A program made the position numbers and the translations under genes. A DNA stretch of 64,000 nucleotides from Setomelanomma holmii (lineage: Eukaryota; Ascomycota; Dothideomycetes; Pleosporales; Phaeosphaeriaceae). The stretch spans positions 63,402 to 127,401 of the forward strand of contig ML978245.1 of the NCBI GenBank assembly GCA_010015745.1. Direction: 5' to 3'. Positions 47,661 to 59,300 of the stretch are shown here, in pieces (within the stretch, counting starts at the first letter, position 1; every line of letters starts with the position of its first letter). The notes below the pieces were generated by a model. That model worked only from the letters and a program-made list of their open reading frames with translations, was not told where the DNA came from and searched no databases.

Positions 47661-48505
47661 CTATCTCGGTCCGAGGTTGCGAGGTTATGAATGAACGAGT
47701 GAAGGGATAGAGTGCATGTTTAGCATAGCGAGTATGCCATTATGAGGACAATACCACGAATATGGAACACAAAGTATTGATCGAAAATGTTAGCAATCAG
47801 TCAACGCTGCATGTGCTGTCGTGCCAGCGAAAGCATACACCTCCCCCACCTCACCCTCCGTGGTTTCTGACACACTGTTCAACCCGCTATTCTGTTCTAT
47901 CGTACTGCATCGTATTGAAGCTTCTTACCACAAGAGGCTTACGAATCATCTACTACACATATTTCTCAGCACATTCATAAAGAAGTACTTATGCCGCGTA
48001 TACCTTATCCTCGCCGCCCTTCATCCTCACTTTCCTGCCATAGTCTATCCTCATGCCTCTACACAAATCACAATACTCAAATCGCGTGCGCAGTGACCGG
48101 ATGCACCCAGCTTGTCCGCTTCGATCCTGATAGTGAGAGTTCAGGAGGCGTACTGTGTAGGAAGCATACGAGGGAGTTGGAATTTGCAGTGCGATGTGTT
48201 GTGGAGCATTGGTTCGCCGTACAGAGTGTCTGGTATGATTGGGGATAGTTGGGTAGTGGTTCTTAGTAGAGTTACAAATGTGACAGGGGAATGTGGACAT
48301 GGGAGTTGAAAGGTAACGGCGGCGGTGTTGGGTTATTTGGCTGGCTGTTATGGGTGTTTGTTGAGATTGTATCGCAAGAATCGAGGGTCCCTGCTATGCT
48401 CTACGGAAATTCTATTTGATCATATTGTCAGGCTTGGCTAAGCAAGGAGGCTACATGTCATAATCTGCATGTACTTCTCACGAGCTGATTACTATGCATA
48501 CCCTC
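47661..48505. other. Intergenic, one weak small ORF
   Basis: Convergent 3' ends of the oligopeptidase (+) and the FucP-like carrier (-). Only the 85-codon frame below stands out. Confidence 0.4.
47991..48248 (+). CDS. Weak candidate: 85-aa protein with a Cys/His pattern
   Basis: Frame from ATG 47991 containing CAVTGC, then about 20 residues later LCRKHTRELEF, giving C-x4-C ... C-x2-H spacing that could bind zinc. No leader and no family match from memory. It sits between two 3' ends, where a gene is less expected, so chance is a fair explanation. Confidence 0.22.
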   Translation: MPRIPYPRRPSSSLSCHSLSSCLYTNHNTQIACAVTGCTQLVRFDPDSESSGGVLCRKHTRELEFAVRCVVEHWFAVQSVWYDWG

Positions 48506-50203
48506 TTAGACCTTCTTCTCTGCATCAACAGTCTCCGTCCTAGCTGGCGACGCATCCTTGCCACTGCCCGCCTCCAAAATCCCGCTGTGATTCTCCAGAT
48601 CGTTCGCATGGGCATTCGTAATGCCGACCTCAGTCGTCAAAAACGCATCCGCCACGTTCCTGTACGCTGGGACAAAATTGACGCAAAATGGATATGACCA
48701 CGCAGCAATAAAGAACGCCATCGGTACCGTCATAGCAATCGCCGTGGGCGGCTTGCTATAGTATCCTCTCGAATCCGGGTATGAGTTGAGCTGTGACTGT
48801 TAGTCAACCAACCACAAAAGCTAGCAGGTAAGTAAAGCACATACCGAATCCGACGCCGCAAAAAGGAGCGGCGGCACAACAGCACCGCCCGCTACACCAG
48901 CGACGATCAACCCCGATCCGCGCTTCGAATAGCTGCCTAGCCCACGCATGCCGAGCGCAACGATGGTGGGGAAGATGATCGATTCGAAGAAGAGCACAAT
49001 GTACAGCATCGACATGCCCGTGTTGCCGCGGCCCGTTATACTCGGGATGATGAAGATGATGCACATCGTCATGAAGACGAGAAACACATAGCGTGGCTTG
49101 ACAAACCTCATGAGCGCACTGCCACCAAACCGGCCTAGAGTGAAAGCGCCCTGTGCGCCAGCCAGAAAGCGGGATGCGGTGTCGGCTGTGGTGGCTTTGC
49201 CGTTGAGGAAGCGCGTCTCGGTTACGTAGTTGATGAACGCGCCAGCGATGGCGACTTGTGCGCCCGTATAGCAGAATTGCGCAAATGCTGCGTGGAACAG
49301 GCGGTATTGCTTGCGGAAGGGCTTGACGTCTGTTCCGGCGTGGGTGGTTTCGGCTTGGAAGGCCATGTCGGCATCTATTTGTGCACTTATCAGTATTGTG
49401 ACAAGTCGAATTTCGGCGATGATTTTGACTTACCGGTGATCTCGGGAATGGGACTGAAGTAGTATACGATGGCCAAAAGGTATACGAAACACGCAATGGC
49501 GAGATATGTCCATTGCACGTTCTTCAGGGAGCCTTCATCATCGCCTACGTTCTTGAAGAATACATAGGAAGCTAGGACTGGCGCAACCACTGTACCAATG
49601 CCGTTAAAGGCCTGGGCGATGTTGATTCTAATTTCTGAGTATTTAGGCGGACCACAGACAGCCAGGTACCTGGTATCAAGTCAGTCGACGCAATGTTTAT
49701 GTTGAACTAGGGCTACGTACGGGTTCGCAGCTGTCTCGAGCGAGCCGAGTCCATTACCGATGACAAAGGTGGCAGCGCAGAAACCACCAAAGGACTTGTA
49801 CACAAGGCATGGCCAGGTGATCAATGCGCCGAGTCCGTAGAGGAACAATCCCCAGATGAATACGGCTTTGTAGCCATAATGGCGCAGAATCCAATTCGCG
49901 TGGCCGAGTGAAGCAAGCGGATAGGAGCCGAAGTATGCTGCTTGAAGACCGGACGAACGAGACCGCGTTATGCCCAGGGTGAGTTGGAAATGCTTGTTAA
50001 GAGTGTCGATAAGACCGTATGAGAAGCCCTGTGCATTCGTCAGTTATTTCCCATGTGTTCGATGGAGTAGCTCTTACCCAAAGGAAGAATAGAATCGTCA
50101 CCAAGCAAAGAGGATAGATGGATTCACGCAGTGTGAGCTCAGCAGCGGCGGTGCGCTTGTCATCGCGATTACGCAGCGCCATCCTCTTGAATCTGAAACC
50201 CAT
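48506..50203 (-). CDS. MFS sugar permease of the FucP (L-fucose:H+ symporter) family
   Basis: Five exons separated by introns 50029-50077, 49670-49720, 49375-49433 and 48791-48844 give 494 aa. FucP-family features: SIYPLCLVTILFFLWGFSYG then LIDTLNKHFQ in helix 1 and its loop, SSGLQAAYFGSYPLASL, GFCAATFVIGNGLGSLETAA with NPYLAVCGPP, AQAFNGIGTVVAPVLA and, in the C-terminal half, FTLGRFGGSALMRF and AGVAGGAVVPPL. About twelve helices; the C-terminal tail is hydrophilic. Plasma membrane import of a deoxy- or related sugar is likely, but the substrate cannot be fixed. Two ATGs lie close together; 50203 is the first. Confidence 0.9.
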
Positions 50204-51112
50204 CTTGATCGTGATGCTACGCTGCTGCAATCGTCGTGATGTTGAAGTCAGGTACCAGCTCACCTTAGCTTCAGACGGGAGGACCAAGGTAAAAGTAGCG
50301 AGCGCGCAATCCGTGCCTCAAATACCCCAACGTGCTTGCGTGCACCAAACCAGGCTTAACCCCAGCTAAACCGATTCCACAGGCCAATTCCCTCACCCGC
50401 CGTTGCAACCCAAGCCGCACCATACCAGCTCAGGAAGTTCCCCAGACTGAAAACCGGGGTAAGAAGTTGGAGATCAGCGGGACTAGCGGCATGTTGTGGG
50501 TGGCGGCGTGAGTGCGGAGAGGTGGAACATTTGCCGATGCATGTATCTCGGTGGAGACAAGGCCGATGGTCACGAGCGTTGTGTCGCATAGGGAAGAGAT
50601 CGACATATTAAGAACGTGGAGAGGAGATCGAGTCAGCATGGCGCGGAAATGTCTTTGATGCTGTCCTCAAAGGCACTGGTTCGATGCGAGTGCCCAAGGA
50701 GGATGCGATCGTGAGCGGGAGTCCTCTCGAGGTTCTCCGCATGGAAGGAGCTAGCGTGGCGCTATAACCTTGTGTAGTACAACCACCAGACTATCAGTGT
50801 ACCGAAGTTACTCCGCGCGAAACGCAGAGTTCATTTATGACCTCGGTGGTTGGTCTTTCGATAGGACTTTGTCTTCGAGAAGCCTTCTGTGCATATGCCC
50901 ACCCGACCCCATGGTATTGCACACGCCATATCGTCAATCTATTTGGCAGGCTGGATGGTTTCAAACTGTCCAGGTACTCTGCGAGAGACAATGGAGCTCT
51001 CTGAGGGGCTGCCCGCGTCATTAAAGTAGGCGCACAGGATGCCTTCGCGACAGCGTTTAACATGAGATCGAATGGACTATTCTCATCCCATCACGGATGA
51101 GATTCTACCATT
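50204..51112. other. Intergenic, no gene seen
   Basis: FucP-like promoter side and 3' side of the dehydrogenase. Frames under 90 codons without support. Confidence 0.45.
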
Positions 51113-52101
51113 TTAACCATTGTTCTTGAATTCCAAGCCACTCTCCTTCCTTACAACGCCATACACACTTGGGATATCGCCCTTGTCACCAATCTCTTCC
51201 TTGACCTTGTCCAAGCGCTCTTGAGCCAGTGCTAGCATTTTAGCACTAGTACCACTCTTATCAGCTAGATCGCGCGCATGCCTTGCGTCTTTCCTTGCGA
51301 GGTCGATATGGAACAACGGCTCGTCACGCTGATAGTAATCGCCAGCCAGCATACGCTGCGAGTACGCCGTGTACGGACCAGGGAACATAGTCGAGATGAA
51401 CGCTTGCAGGTTCTCGACGCCAAGACCAGATTTCTCAGCCAGGACATGGCCTTCGCTGAGCTGGGATACCATGTTCAAGATGAACGTGTTGCCAATGACC
51501 TTTAGCAAAGTTGCGTTGCCAGCGGGTTGATCTGGGTACTCGATGTCTGCGCGGCCCATCACGCCCTTGGTGTATGGCTTGACTTTCTTGACTGCGGATG
51601 CTTTGCCTGCGATCACGCAGACGAGCTGGCCGTTGTCCGCCATTGCTGGAGCACCAAAGACGGGCATGCCCACAAATTCGGCGCCCTTCGCCGTGATGCG
51701 CTTCTCAAGTGCGTTGGTGGTATCTGGGTGCACAGTCGAGCAGTCGACGATCAATTTGCCATTGACGTTTTCCTCGAGGACTTTGTCGATGGCGCTGTTG
51801 ACAGCTGCATCATCACCGAGGCATAGGAAGATGATGTCTGCATCCTTGGTGGCCTCATTGATAGTGTCGACGACTTTGGTCTTGCCAGATCCAATGTCAG
51901 ATGCGATTTTGGCGGCCAGGTCGTCGGAGCGCGCCTTGGTGCGATTGTATAAGATCAATGGTTTGTCCAAGTTCCCCTTCTCGACCAAGTTCTTACACAT
52001 GCCCTTGAGAGTGTCAGCATTTTTGCCATCTAGGTACGACGATCGGCTATACTTGCCCTGCCCATGTTGCCAAGGCCCAGCCATGCCAGTTGTGGAGCCA
52101 T
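51113..52101 (-). CDS. 6-phosphogluconate dehydrogenase-family / 3-hydroxyisobutyrate dehydrogenase-like oxidoreductase
   Basis: Exons 52101-52057 and 52003-51113 encode 311 aa. The 45-nt first exon carries most of the NAD(P) fold: MAPQLAWLGLGNMGR, joined to GMCKNLVEKG, making the GxGxMG Rossmann motif. LILYNRTKAR, DADIIFLCLGDDAAV, LIVDCSTVHPDTT and GMPVFGAPAMADNGQL (substrate loop) follow, then LLKVIGNTFILNM with the expected catalytic Lys. The intron begins GCAAGT, i.e. GC-AG, with a GCTGAC branch site. Short beta-hydroxyacid oxidation is the family reaction; the substrate is not determinable. Divergent from N-acetylglutamate synthase. Confidence 0.9.
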
Positions 52102-52425
52102 GATTGCTTCTTCGACTTTGAGAGTTTGTCTGTGCCTATTCGCGATGTGAGGATGCCAAGTTGTCGACTTTATCCAAACAAGTACCCCACCATGACCGTC
52201 TCCATCCGCGTCGATGTCATGAGCTTCGTAATGGTTCGCGACGGGGTTAAGGCTCGGGCCGATGTCGGCTAGTACGAATGACGTCTAGCCAGCGGGCATT
52301 CAAAGTTTCTAGTCAGTGAAAAACATGTGCGTGCGGCACTTTTACACCGCTGCATAGTCATACTCCGCACGCGTTGCTTTCACCTGGAACCCGATGATTC
52401 GAGCCTCTAGACGGTAGCATGAAGC
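52102..52425. promoter_or_regulatory. Divergent promoter, dehydrogenase (-) and N-acetylglutamate synthase (+), with a CRE-like site
   Basis: 324 bp between starts. ATGACGTC at 52278-52285 is close to the TGACGTCA bZIP consensus. Cross-pathway control of arginine genes by GCN4/CPC1-type factors is established in fungi; use of this site is inference. Confidence 0.4.
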
Positions 52426-54679
52426 ATGTTCACCTGCCGCAAAGCCCCCGTGAGGGCTATAGGGAAGGCTACAAAGATTGTAAGTGGGGTCTAAGTGTCT
52501 TGCAGCGACTGCAAATTCCACGCGTCCATGACAAGGCTAACAAGGCCAGCTTTCCAAGTCCGATAACACGAAATGTCTCATAGAAAAACATTGCATTAAG
52601 CTACTCTCAACGACCGCCCACAATGGCCCCTCACACACCCGCAGGAAGTCGAGCTCAGCAAAAGAGCGCCAACGCGCCGAACGCGAGCAATTGACACGCC
52701 TACTCAAGGAATCACCCGGAAAGCGCGACGCGAGAAACTTCCTCAAACAATTTGACGCCCCCAAGCCGAAGAGAGTCGACGCAACGGCTACGTCGACCGC
52801 GAAGCAGTCCGCGAGCGAGGTGGTGCATAATGAGTGGGGCACGACGAGGACGGGCGTCAATTTGGGCAACCTCTACCAGCCGACGATCTTCACCCGGGAG
52901 CCCTTGCCCGAGAAGCCATATGACGAGGACGAAAAGGACGAGCCTCTTCACTTGGCATTGATCAAGCTAAGGCAGCCCCAAACACTGGATGATCGCACTC
53001 TGGGTGGTATCGCACTCACGCTGAGTCAGATGGCACAATTGGGACTGAGCACGGCAGTGGTGCTCGACTGTGAAGAGCACACCTCGACAGCATCGCGAGA
53101 GGTTGATCAGGACCACGAGAAGACGGTTAGAGAAGAAGCGGCACGATTGGTGGCAGCTTTGGAGGAGTACAATGAACCAGGAGCTGTGCTGGTCGAACAT
53201 GCTTTGGGCTACTCTCGCCGAGCGGATGATATGCCTAGCACGGTCCAGGTCAGAGGCGCCGTCGAGGTGAAGAACAACTTTTTGCTCTACCCTCCGCTTG
53301 ATAACGGTGTCATCCCCGTTCTCTTACCCTTCGCCTACGACAGTGACCTGAAGAAGATTGCCGTGGAAGCGGATGACGTCCTCTTAGCCCTGATACGAGA
53401 GTTTGCAGGTATATCTGGCCATGTATATGATGAGGCCATAGCGCAAGTGGACACGATTAGTGGTGATCACGATCGTGATGCGGCAAAGCCTATCTTAGAT
53501 CGAATCATCGTTCTGGATCCGCTCGGTGGGATACCCTCAGGCAACCGATCTGATGGTGCTCACGTCTTCGTTAACTTGGAGGCTGAATACCGCGACATCA
53601 AGGAAGAGCTTACACAATTATGCTCTGTGGACCAAGAACAGGCAGCTGCCTACAAGCCTTTGTCTCTTGGAAGTGGCAATCCATTCTCACGATTCGTCGA
53701 GGAAGAAGTCGCACCTCTGCCGGGCGGATCGAGGCAGACACTGCAAAACTCGGCACCACTTAGACATCTCAAGAATCTGGACGTGCTCCGGCGAGCTCTC
53801 AAATTGCTACCACCCACATCCTCGGGCTTGATTTTGACGCCACCGGAAGCAGCTACAAAAGCGATACCAGATGACGCTCGAACCACGCCCGCAAAGAACC
53901 CGCTTCTTCACAACCTCCTCACCGACAAGCCAATGGTGTCGTCCTCGCTTCCCACATCCCCCGCAAGCAAATTCCTGGGTTCTGCGGCACCAAACCCTGC
54001 TACCTTTCTCAAAAGAGGTGTTCCACTAACCATGATCCCCGACCCACGCATATCTGGTCCCTGGCGACCACCATCTGCAGCCAATCCGAGCATCGAACTC
54101 GCAGAAGATCCTCGTATCAACTTTCCAAAACTGGAAGAACTCATCAACGACTCTTTCCGTCGCAAGCTACATGCGAAGGATTACCTCGACCGCATTCGTG
54201 GCCGTGTCGCCGGCATCATCATAGCAGGAGACTACGAAGGTGGTGCTATCTGCACATGGGAGACGCCAGCTTCACTGCTCGGCTCCAACGCACCATCATT
54301 AGCATCCACGACGCCAGACTCACCATACTGGGTTCCATACCTCGACAAATTCGCTGTCCTGACGTCGTCTCAAGGCTCAGGCGGTGTCTCTGACATCGTC
54401 TGGGCCGCACTGACACGCACTTGCTTCCCCGATGGCGTCATTTGGCGAAGCAGAACGAGTAACCCGGTGAATAAGTGGTATCAAGAACGCTCGGCGGGGA
54501 CTTGGAACTTGCCTGGTGACCAGTGGACGATGTTCTGGACGACGAGTGGGGTTACGGAAAATTGGGATGGCAAAGAATGGGCATTGAGGCAAGGTGACAT
54601 GACGAGGTGGGATGCGTATGTGGATGTGTGTAGCGGGATCGTGCCGAGCTGGGCGGATGGGATCAAGAGGAATGATTGA
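52426..54679 (+). CDS. ARG2: Amino-acid N-acetyltransferase (N-acetylglutamate synthase), mitochondrial
   Basis: Preferred exons 52426-52479 and 52550-54679 give 727 aa. The 70-nt intron has a GTAAGT donor, GCTAAC branch and CAG acceptor, and supplies an ATG with a basic leader (MFTCRKAPVRAIGKATKI). The frame carries KSSSAKERQRAEREQLTRLL, KRDARNFLKQF, then an amino-acid-kinase-like domain (TLGGIALTLSQMAQLGLSTA, IIVLDPLGGIPS, VFVNLEAEYRDI) and a C-terminal acetyltransferase domain (INDSFRRKLHAKDYLDRIRG, AGIIIAGDYEGGAICTWE, KFAVLTSSQGSGGVSDIVW, SNPVNKWYQERSAG). First step of arginine synthesis, in the matrix. A second possible leader begins at ATG 52528 (intron 52558-52600). The domain frame itself has no ATG near its start. 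Confidence 0.9.
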
Positions 54680-54897
54680 GTCATCTCACTGAGAATGAAA
54701 CACAAAAAATAAAATGTACACCCATTTCTACGAATGAAGATATAGCAGGATCTGCCAGTAATACTACTCAAAGGCACAAATACGAGTACAGCACAACAGC
54801 ATGTAGTTACTTATAGCCGGTTGAGCTTGCCAACATATGCAGACACAGCAGGCACACTTGACTTTCCCCTTCATCTCGGTAAACCTTTGCTCTAGAG

Positions 54898-56090
54898 CTG
54901 TCAACAAACAGTCCAAACAGTCCAAGGCGCTTCAGCCTGACTGTTTGGTGCTTACGGAGGCCTTTGACTGACTGTTTAGACTGCTTAGCAAACTGTAGAG
55001 GAGTGATTTAGACTGTTTGAACTGCTAAATTTCGCGGGCGCAGATTGTTAGAACGTTGATAGCAAACCTTGAGAGCACTAGGTATTGTTTCTAGACTTTG
55101 TACTTGTCCTTAAGGTTTGCTTCTAGCTGCTTTATAGCAGCCTCTATTTATAACTGTAGAAAAGCTAATCGCAACGCTGATAAGCCAACACGTAGTTTCT
55201 TGAATAGCTGCGCTGCAATAGCGCCCTCAGCGACAACAGCACTATTCTTGCAATCCTTCGACATAGCTAAGATGGCGCAGTGGTTGTTAGTGAGCTAGCT
55301 GTCACAGTAATATGGCCTGTCTTGCGCGCTGTTATAGTCATCTAGCACCTTCTAAAGCGCCTCTAGATAGTGTTTATAATGCAAATAGAGGATAGTTGTA
55401 GCGTAATAGATAGGCGCATCGTCAAACTTAGCGTAATACTTTGCAAGTTTTGCGTAAGCTAGGTTGACATTTAACATAAGATAGTCCTCAGGCATATCAG
55501 GGTTGTCGTAATTGACGTTCTTAAGGCGCTCTTTAAGCGCTTCAAGCTAGTTAAGCAGCTACTTGAAAGTGATAAGCACCTCCTATATTGCACCGTGACA
55601 GCTATGCTTACTGCGTCTCCTAAGCAGTGTCGTAGCCTCTGCAAACGCTTAAGGAGAGTAATGTACTTAGTTGTCGTCGCCCAATCGCGCCCGCTGAGCC
55701 CGCCCTCACATATGAAGAGCCATGGCTTCTGCTTAGGTGCTTGGCTAGCCTTGCGGGTGCGCTTTGCTGAGGCGACAGCGACGCGGTGCTCATCAAGTTT
55801 GACTTCGACGTAGCTATCGAGGGGACCATGGAGGCGAGCCGCACGGACGAAGGCGTTGTACCGGTAGTAGCTATTCCAGCGCGTCCTAACAGGCTTGACC
55901 AGCTCCATTAAATGCACATCGCGGCCGACTGCAATTGCCTCCTCGCGCTGAAATCGCTCTAGCAGCTGTCGAGTCTGCGGTGTACAAATAGACGCAATTA
56001 CGTCAAACAGAACTCTGATAGGTCTGTATTGACGCCACTTACGCATGAAATTCTCCTCGTCGTCTAGAACTTTGCCCTATATTATTGTTT
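54898..56090 (-). mobile_element. Degenerate hAT-family transposon fragment
   Basis: Minus-strand reading from about 56080 down shows fungal hAT transposase: RPIRVLFDVIASICTPQTRQ, then LVKPVRTRWNSYYRYNAFV, then PWLFICEGGLSGRDW. After frame disruption it continues as PEDYLMLNVNLAYAKLAKYY, DDAPIYYATTIL, a TAG where Trp is expected (EAL-stop-KV), another TAG, and KNSAVVAEGAIAAQLFKKLR. The N-terminal part (DNA-binding BED region) is missing, so one end is lost near 56090. Several stops are TAG, as CpA-to-TpA mutation would give. The 3' flank (54905-55024) is crowded with CAAACAGTC/GACTGTTTG motifs. Confidence 0.82.
54905..55024. repeat. Cluster of CAAACAGTC/GACTGTTTG motifs (hAT subterminal repeats)
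   Basis: Copies in both orientations occur at about 54905, 54913, 54939, 54970 and 55010. A perfect 10-bp inverted repeat, CCAAACAGTC at 54913-54922 and GACTGTTTGG at 54939-54948, is separated by 16 bp. Such clusters near hAT ends are known transposase-binding sites; this role here is inferred. Confidence 0.65.
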
Positions 56091-56345
56091 AGGCGCCTAA
56101 GTTCAGTATATGGCAGCAGCAGCGTAGCCAGACACGCTCTCCTCGGATCGTCCCTCAGTGCACCACATTGTGTCACTTTCAACTCGGAGTAATGCACAGA
56201 TACACATTCTTCACCAACATACCAGCTTTGTGCTCTGTATGACGATTTGGCCGATGTAATTATACCCTGATGAAGGGAGTGGATAATGTTTTGATTTCCA
56301 GGAACGCCCCACAGTGGTATATGGAACCGCAGGAATTCTGCCATC

Positions 56346-59300
56346 TCACAATTCACTCCGTTCCTCTCTTCCCCGTCCCATCCGGAAACCTACCTCAGTC
56401 CGCTTGTCATCCGTCAATCGTCCCCACTCCAACAACAAGCGAAACATGTACACCTCCATATCCTCTTTCCTCAACACCTTCTCGGTCCACACTTTCCCAT
56501 CCCTTGCAATTTTCTCTGCCTGTTTGATCTTGCCCTCCATCATGCGCTTGTTGCGATCTTCAACTCCATACCCACCGAAGTAGGCTAGTGTGGAGAACAA
56601 GTCATGAAGGCGTAGATCCACGGGTACAAAATGCTTCCAAGCTGTGAGACGACCTTCGTACCATTCGCGAAACAGGGCAGCTTTAAAGACGACGCTGTTG
56701 GACTGAAGGAAAGGTACGAAGTGGGGCGAAAAGCCTGGGCCGTCTGCGTCGAAGAGATACCGGTAGCGCCAGTGTTGTTTGAGTCCAGTGTCATCGCCGA
56801 ACCAGAACTCTTTCTTTTGATCGCGGCAGTCCTGACCAACGCAGCTGACGACTTTATCGACAAAGCCCGCGTCGATTTTGGTCGCAAGGTACTTCTTGAT
56901 ATCGGTCGTGCGTTTCATGACGTATTCCAGATTGTCGCTATGGTCACCTTTGGGCAGCATAATAGGGTGACGCAAGGTTTGGTTGTTGACAAGATGCACA
57001 AGGCGTTGACGGAGCATGCCCTTCCACGTACCGACAGATGTCACGCCTTCAGTGGTATTGCCGCGCCAGAACAGAACGTCCTCTTTATCTGCGAAATGAG
57101 GATCAGGGAACTTTTCATCGAACTCGTACTTCGTGTTTCCCAAGTAACTCCAAGGCGAAGGGTAGCGGATGTCGATATAGCCAGGCGCTCGACTCTGACT
57201 GAAGATCGGTACGACATCGTGCGTGCCCATCATGGTGGAAGGACTGAGATGCATGCCGTGAAGGTTCGCGATATCGGGCTGATGACAGGGATCGGCAGAC
57301 AGAGTCCAATTGGAGACGAATGCGCCCATGGAATGTGGCTCGGTGCACTTTGAGCAGAAGGTCCTCGTATGCCAGTGCCGTTCCTGTCTCGCACGAGATT
57401 TCGGGGAGCAAGCAACGGATCCGTAGGTCTGGAACGTCGGCGGCCGGGCGTCTTCGAAGAATTGAGGATCTGTGCGAACGTCTTCAAGACTGGGCCACCT
57501 CTTGGCTCTATCAGCGCTGAAGTCTTGGGTCGGCTTCGATGGCTCTGGTGTCGGATAAGGCTGCGGGTTCTTCAGCGCGTCCTGAAGGTGGTCGTAGGGA
57601 ACAGCAACCCGACACTCGTCGTGGAGGTTCATGGCAAGATCCATATCGGGCAAGAATTCTGCGAACTGCTGTATCATGGTTACAGCACCCTCGATGACCC
57701 AATGATGTTCCTCTGGTACGTCAGACATTGGTTCGGCCTTGCCTTCTCTTATCCTAATGCCGCTAACATCCGTGTTCGTCGCCAGCACAGTCATCGTGCG
57801 AAGTCTCAGGTCATCTGGGTTGAATGACGAGAAAGGCGCGAGGTCTTCCTCGATGTTGTCAAAGTCGTCGATGACAATTGAGTTGCGGGAGACAGCGAAT
57901 TCGTACCACTTGTCAAAGTTCGGCGGAGGATCTCGTTTGTAACGCTGGCGATAATGTACGACGGCCTCAGCCAGAGATCTGCTTCGCTGAGCTTGCGATG
58001 CCCAAGTATCATGCTGAACATCGGCCGTTTCTATCAAGGTGACGATAGGGTGCTCTGATGTGGGTGGGCCCAGTCGATATATGACCACGCCGATTGAAAA
58101 TGCAATGAGAAGAACGACGAAGGCTGCCGTCTGGTTCCTGCCAAGACGCACAGGTACGGTGGTTCGAATACGGGTCTCGATGTTGGTATCGGTGACCAGG
58201 TGGAGGATGAGGGCGATTGTGAGTAGCGTGAGACAAAGGGCAAGCCCGACAGTGGACTTTGGTGGAAATGAGTAGGACACGCCGGTCCCAAGAGCGCGAA
58301 GAACGCCAATGTATGCAGATGAAAATGCCACCAGGAGCACCGCGCTCATAACGCCGTATAGCCGCGCCTAAGTGGTCAGTTGTGTTGTCAGTGGAGTAGG
58401 TGTTGGAGACGTACCGATTTTAGAAAACACAGAGTCATAAAGGGTATCATCAACGATAAGCGCAAAAGACCAAGAAGATATTCTGAAGGAAAAAAGAGCA
58501 TCCACTCGCGATGCTCGGGCATTGCCGGGTATACAACCATGCCAGCTACGAGAATGACCAAGGATGACGCCTATGGGGTGTTAGTGCGTGAAGTCCAGTG
58601 AGACGGCGGAACCTACAATAAGGGTGAGTCCAACAAGCAGGTGGTTCGAGGTACCATCTTGAAGGTAGATGGTCCAGTCGTCCGCAGGAGAAATGCCATC
58701 GTCTACCAAGCGGTATACGGCCTGGAACACGACGCAGTCTATCAAGAAACCGAAGAATTGTAATGTGGGAATAGTGGCAGCTGTCGAATTCGCAATAGGG
58801 CAGATGTAGGTTGATCGAAGGGTGCTCGTTTTTACAAGAACGAGGAAGCTGCTGATGGACAGCAAGAGGGCAGGAACAATGTATCGCGTGGAGCCGTCGT
58901 AGACGAAGTTGAAGACGCGATCAAGGATGGTACGCGGGCGTGAGTCAGCACTCCAGGCGGGGTACTGTCGTTGGCTGGGATGGCGGAGGCTGTGGTAGAG
59001 GGCGAGCACCAGAGGAAGAAATGTCTGTTCTCGTTAGCAGTGTGCGGTATACAGGTGTGAGACGACTCACCAAAGCTGACGGCCCACTGCACTCAATGTC
59101 CTTCATCACGCGGTAGAAGATGCCGATGCGACCGCAGATGGCGAACAGCAGCACCGCCAACAGCGCGCCCACAGCCTTGACGCTCCATGCTCTTCGCCGT
59201 CCCAGCACTCCTGCTTCTGTCCATATCTCTTCAGCGGGCGGCCTGCTGTGCCCATGGCCCAGCGGGATCGCGATGTATCTAGTCGGCGGTTGCGGCTGCG

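Noticed and set aside
52102..52425. Arginine attenuator peptide uORF upstream of ARG2
   Set aside because: That uORF belongs to the carbamoyl-phosphate synthase small-subunit gene (called arg-2 in Neurospora), not to N-acetylglutamate synthase; no matching short ORF was seen.
57369..57827. Plus-strand frames inside the GT90 gene
   Set aside because: Antisense shadows of a well-supported coding exon.
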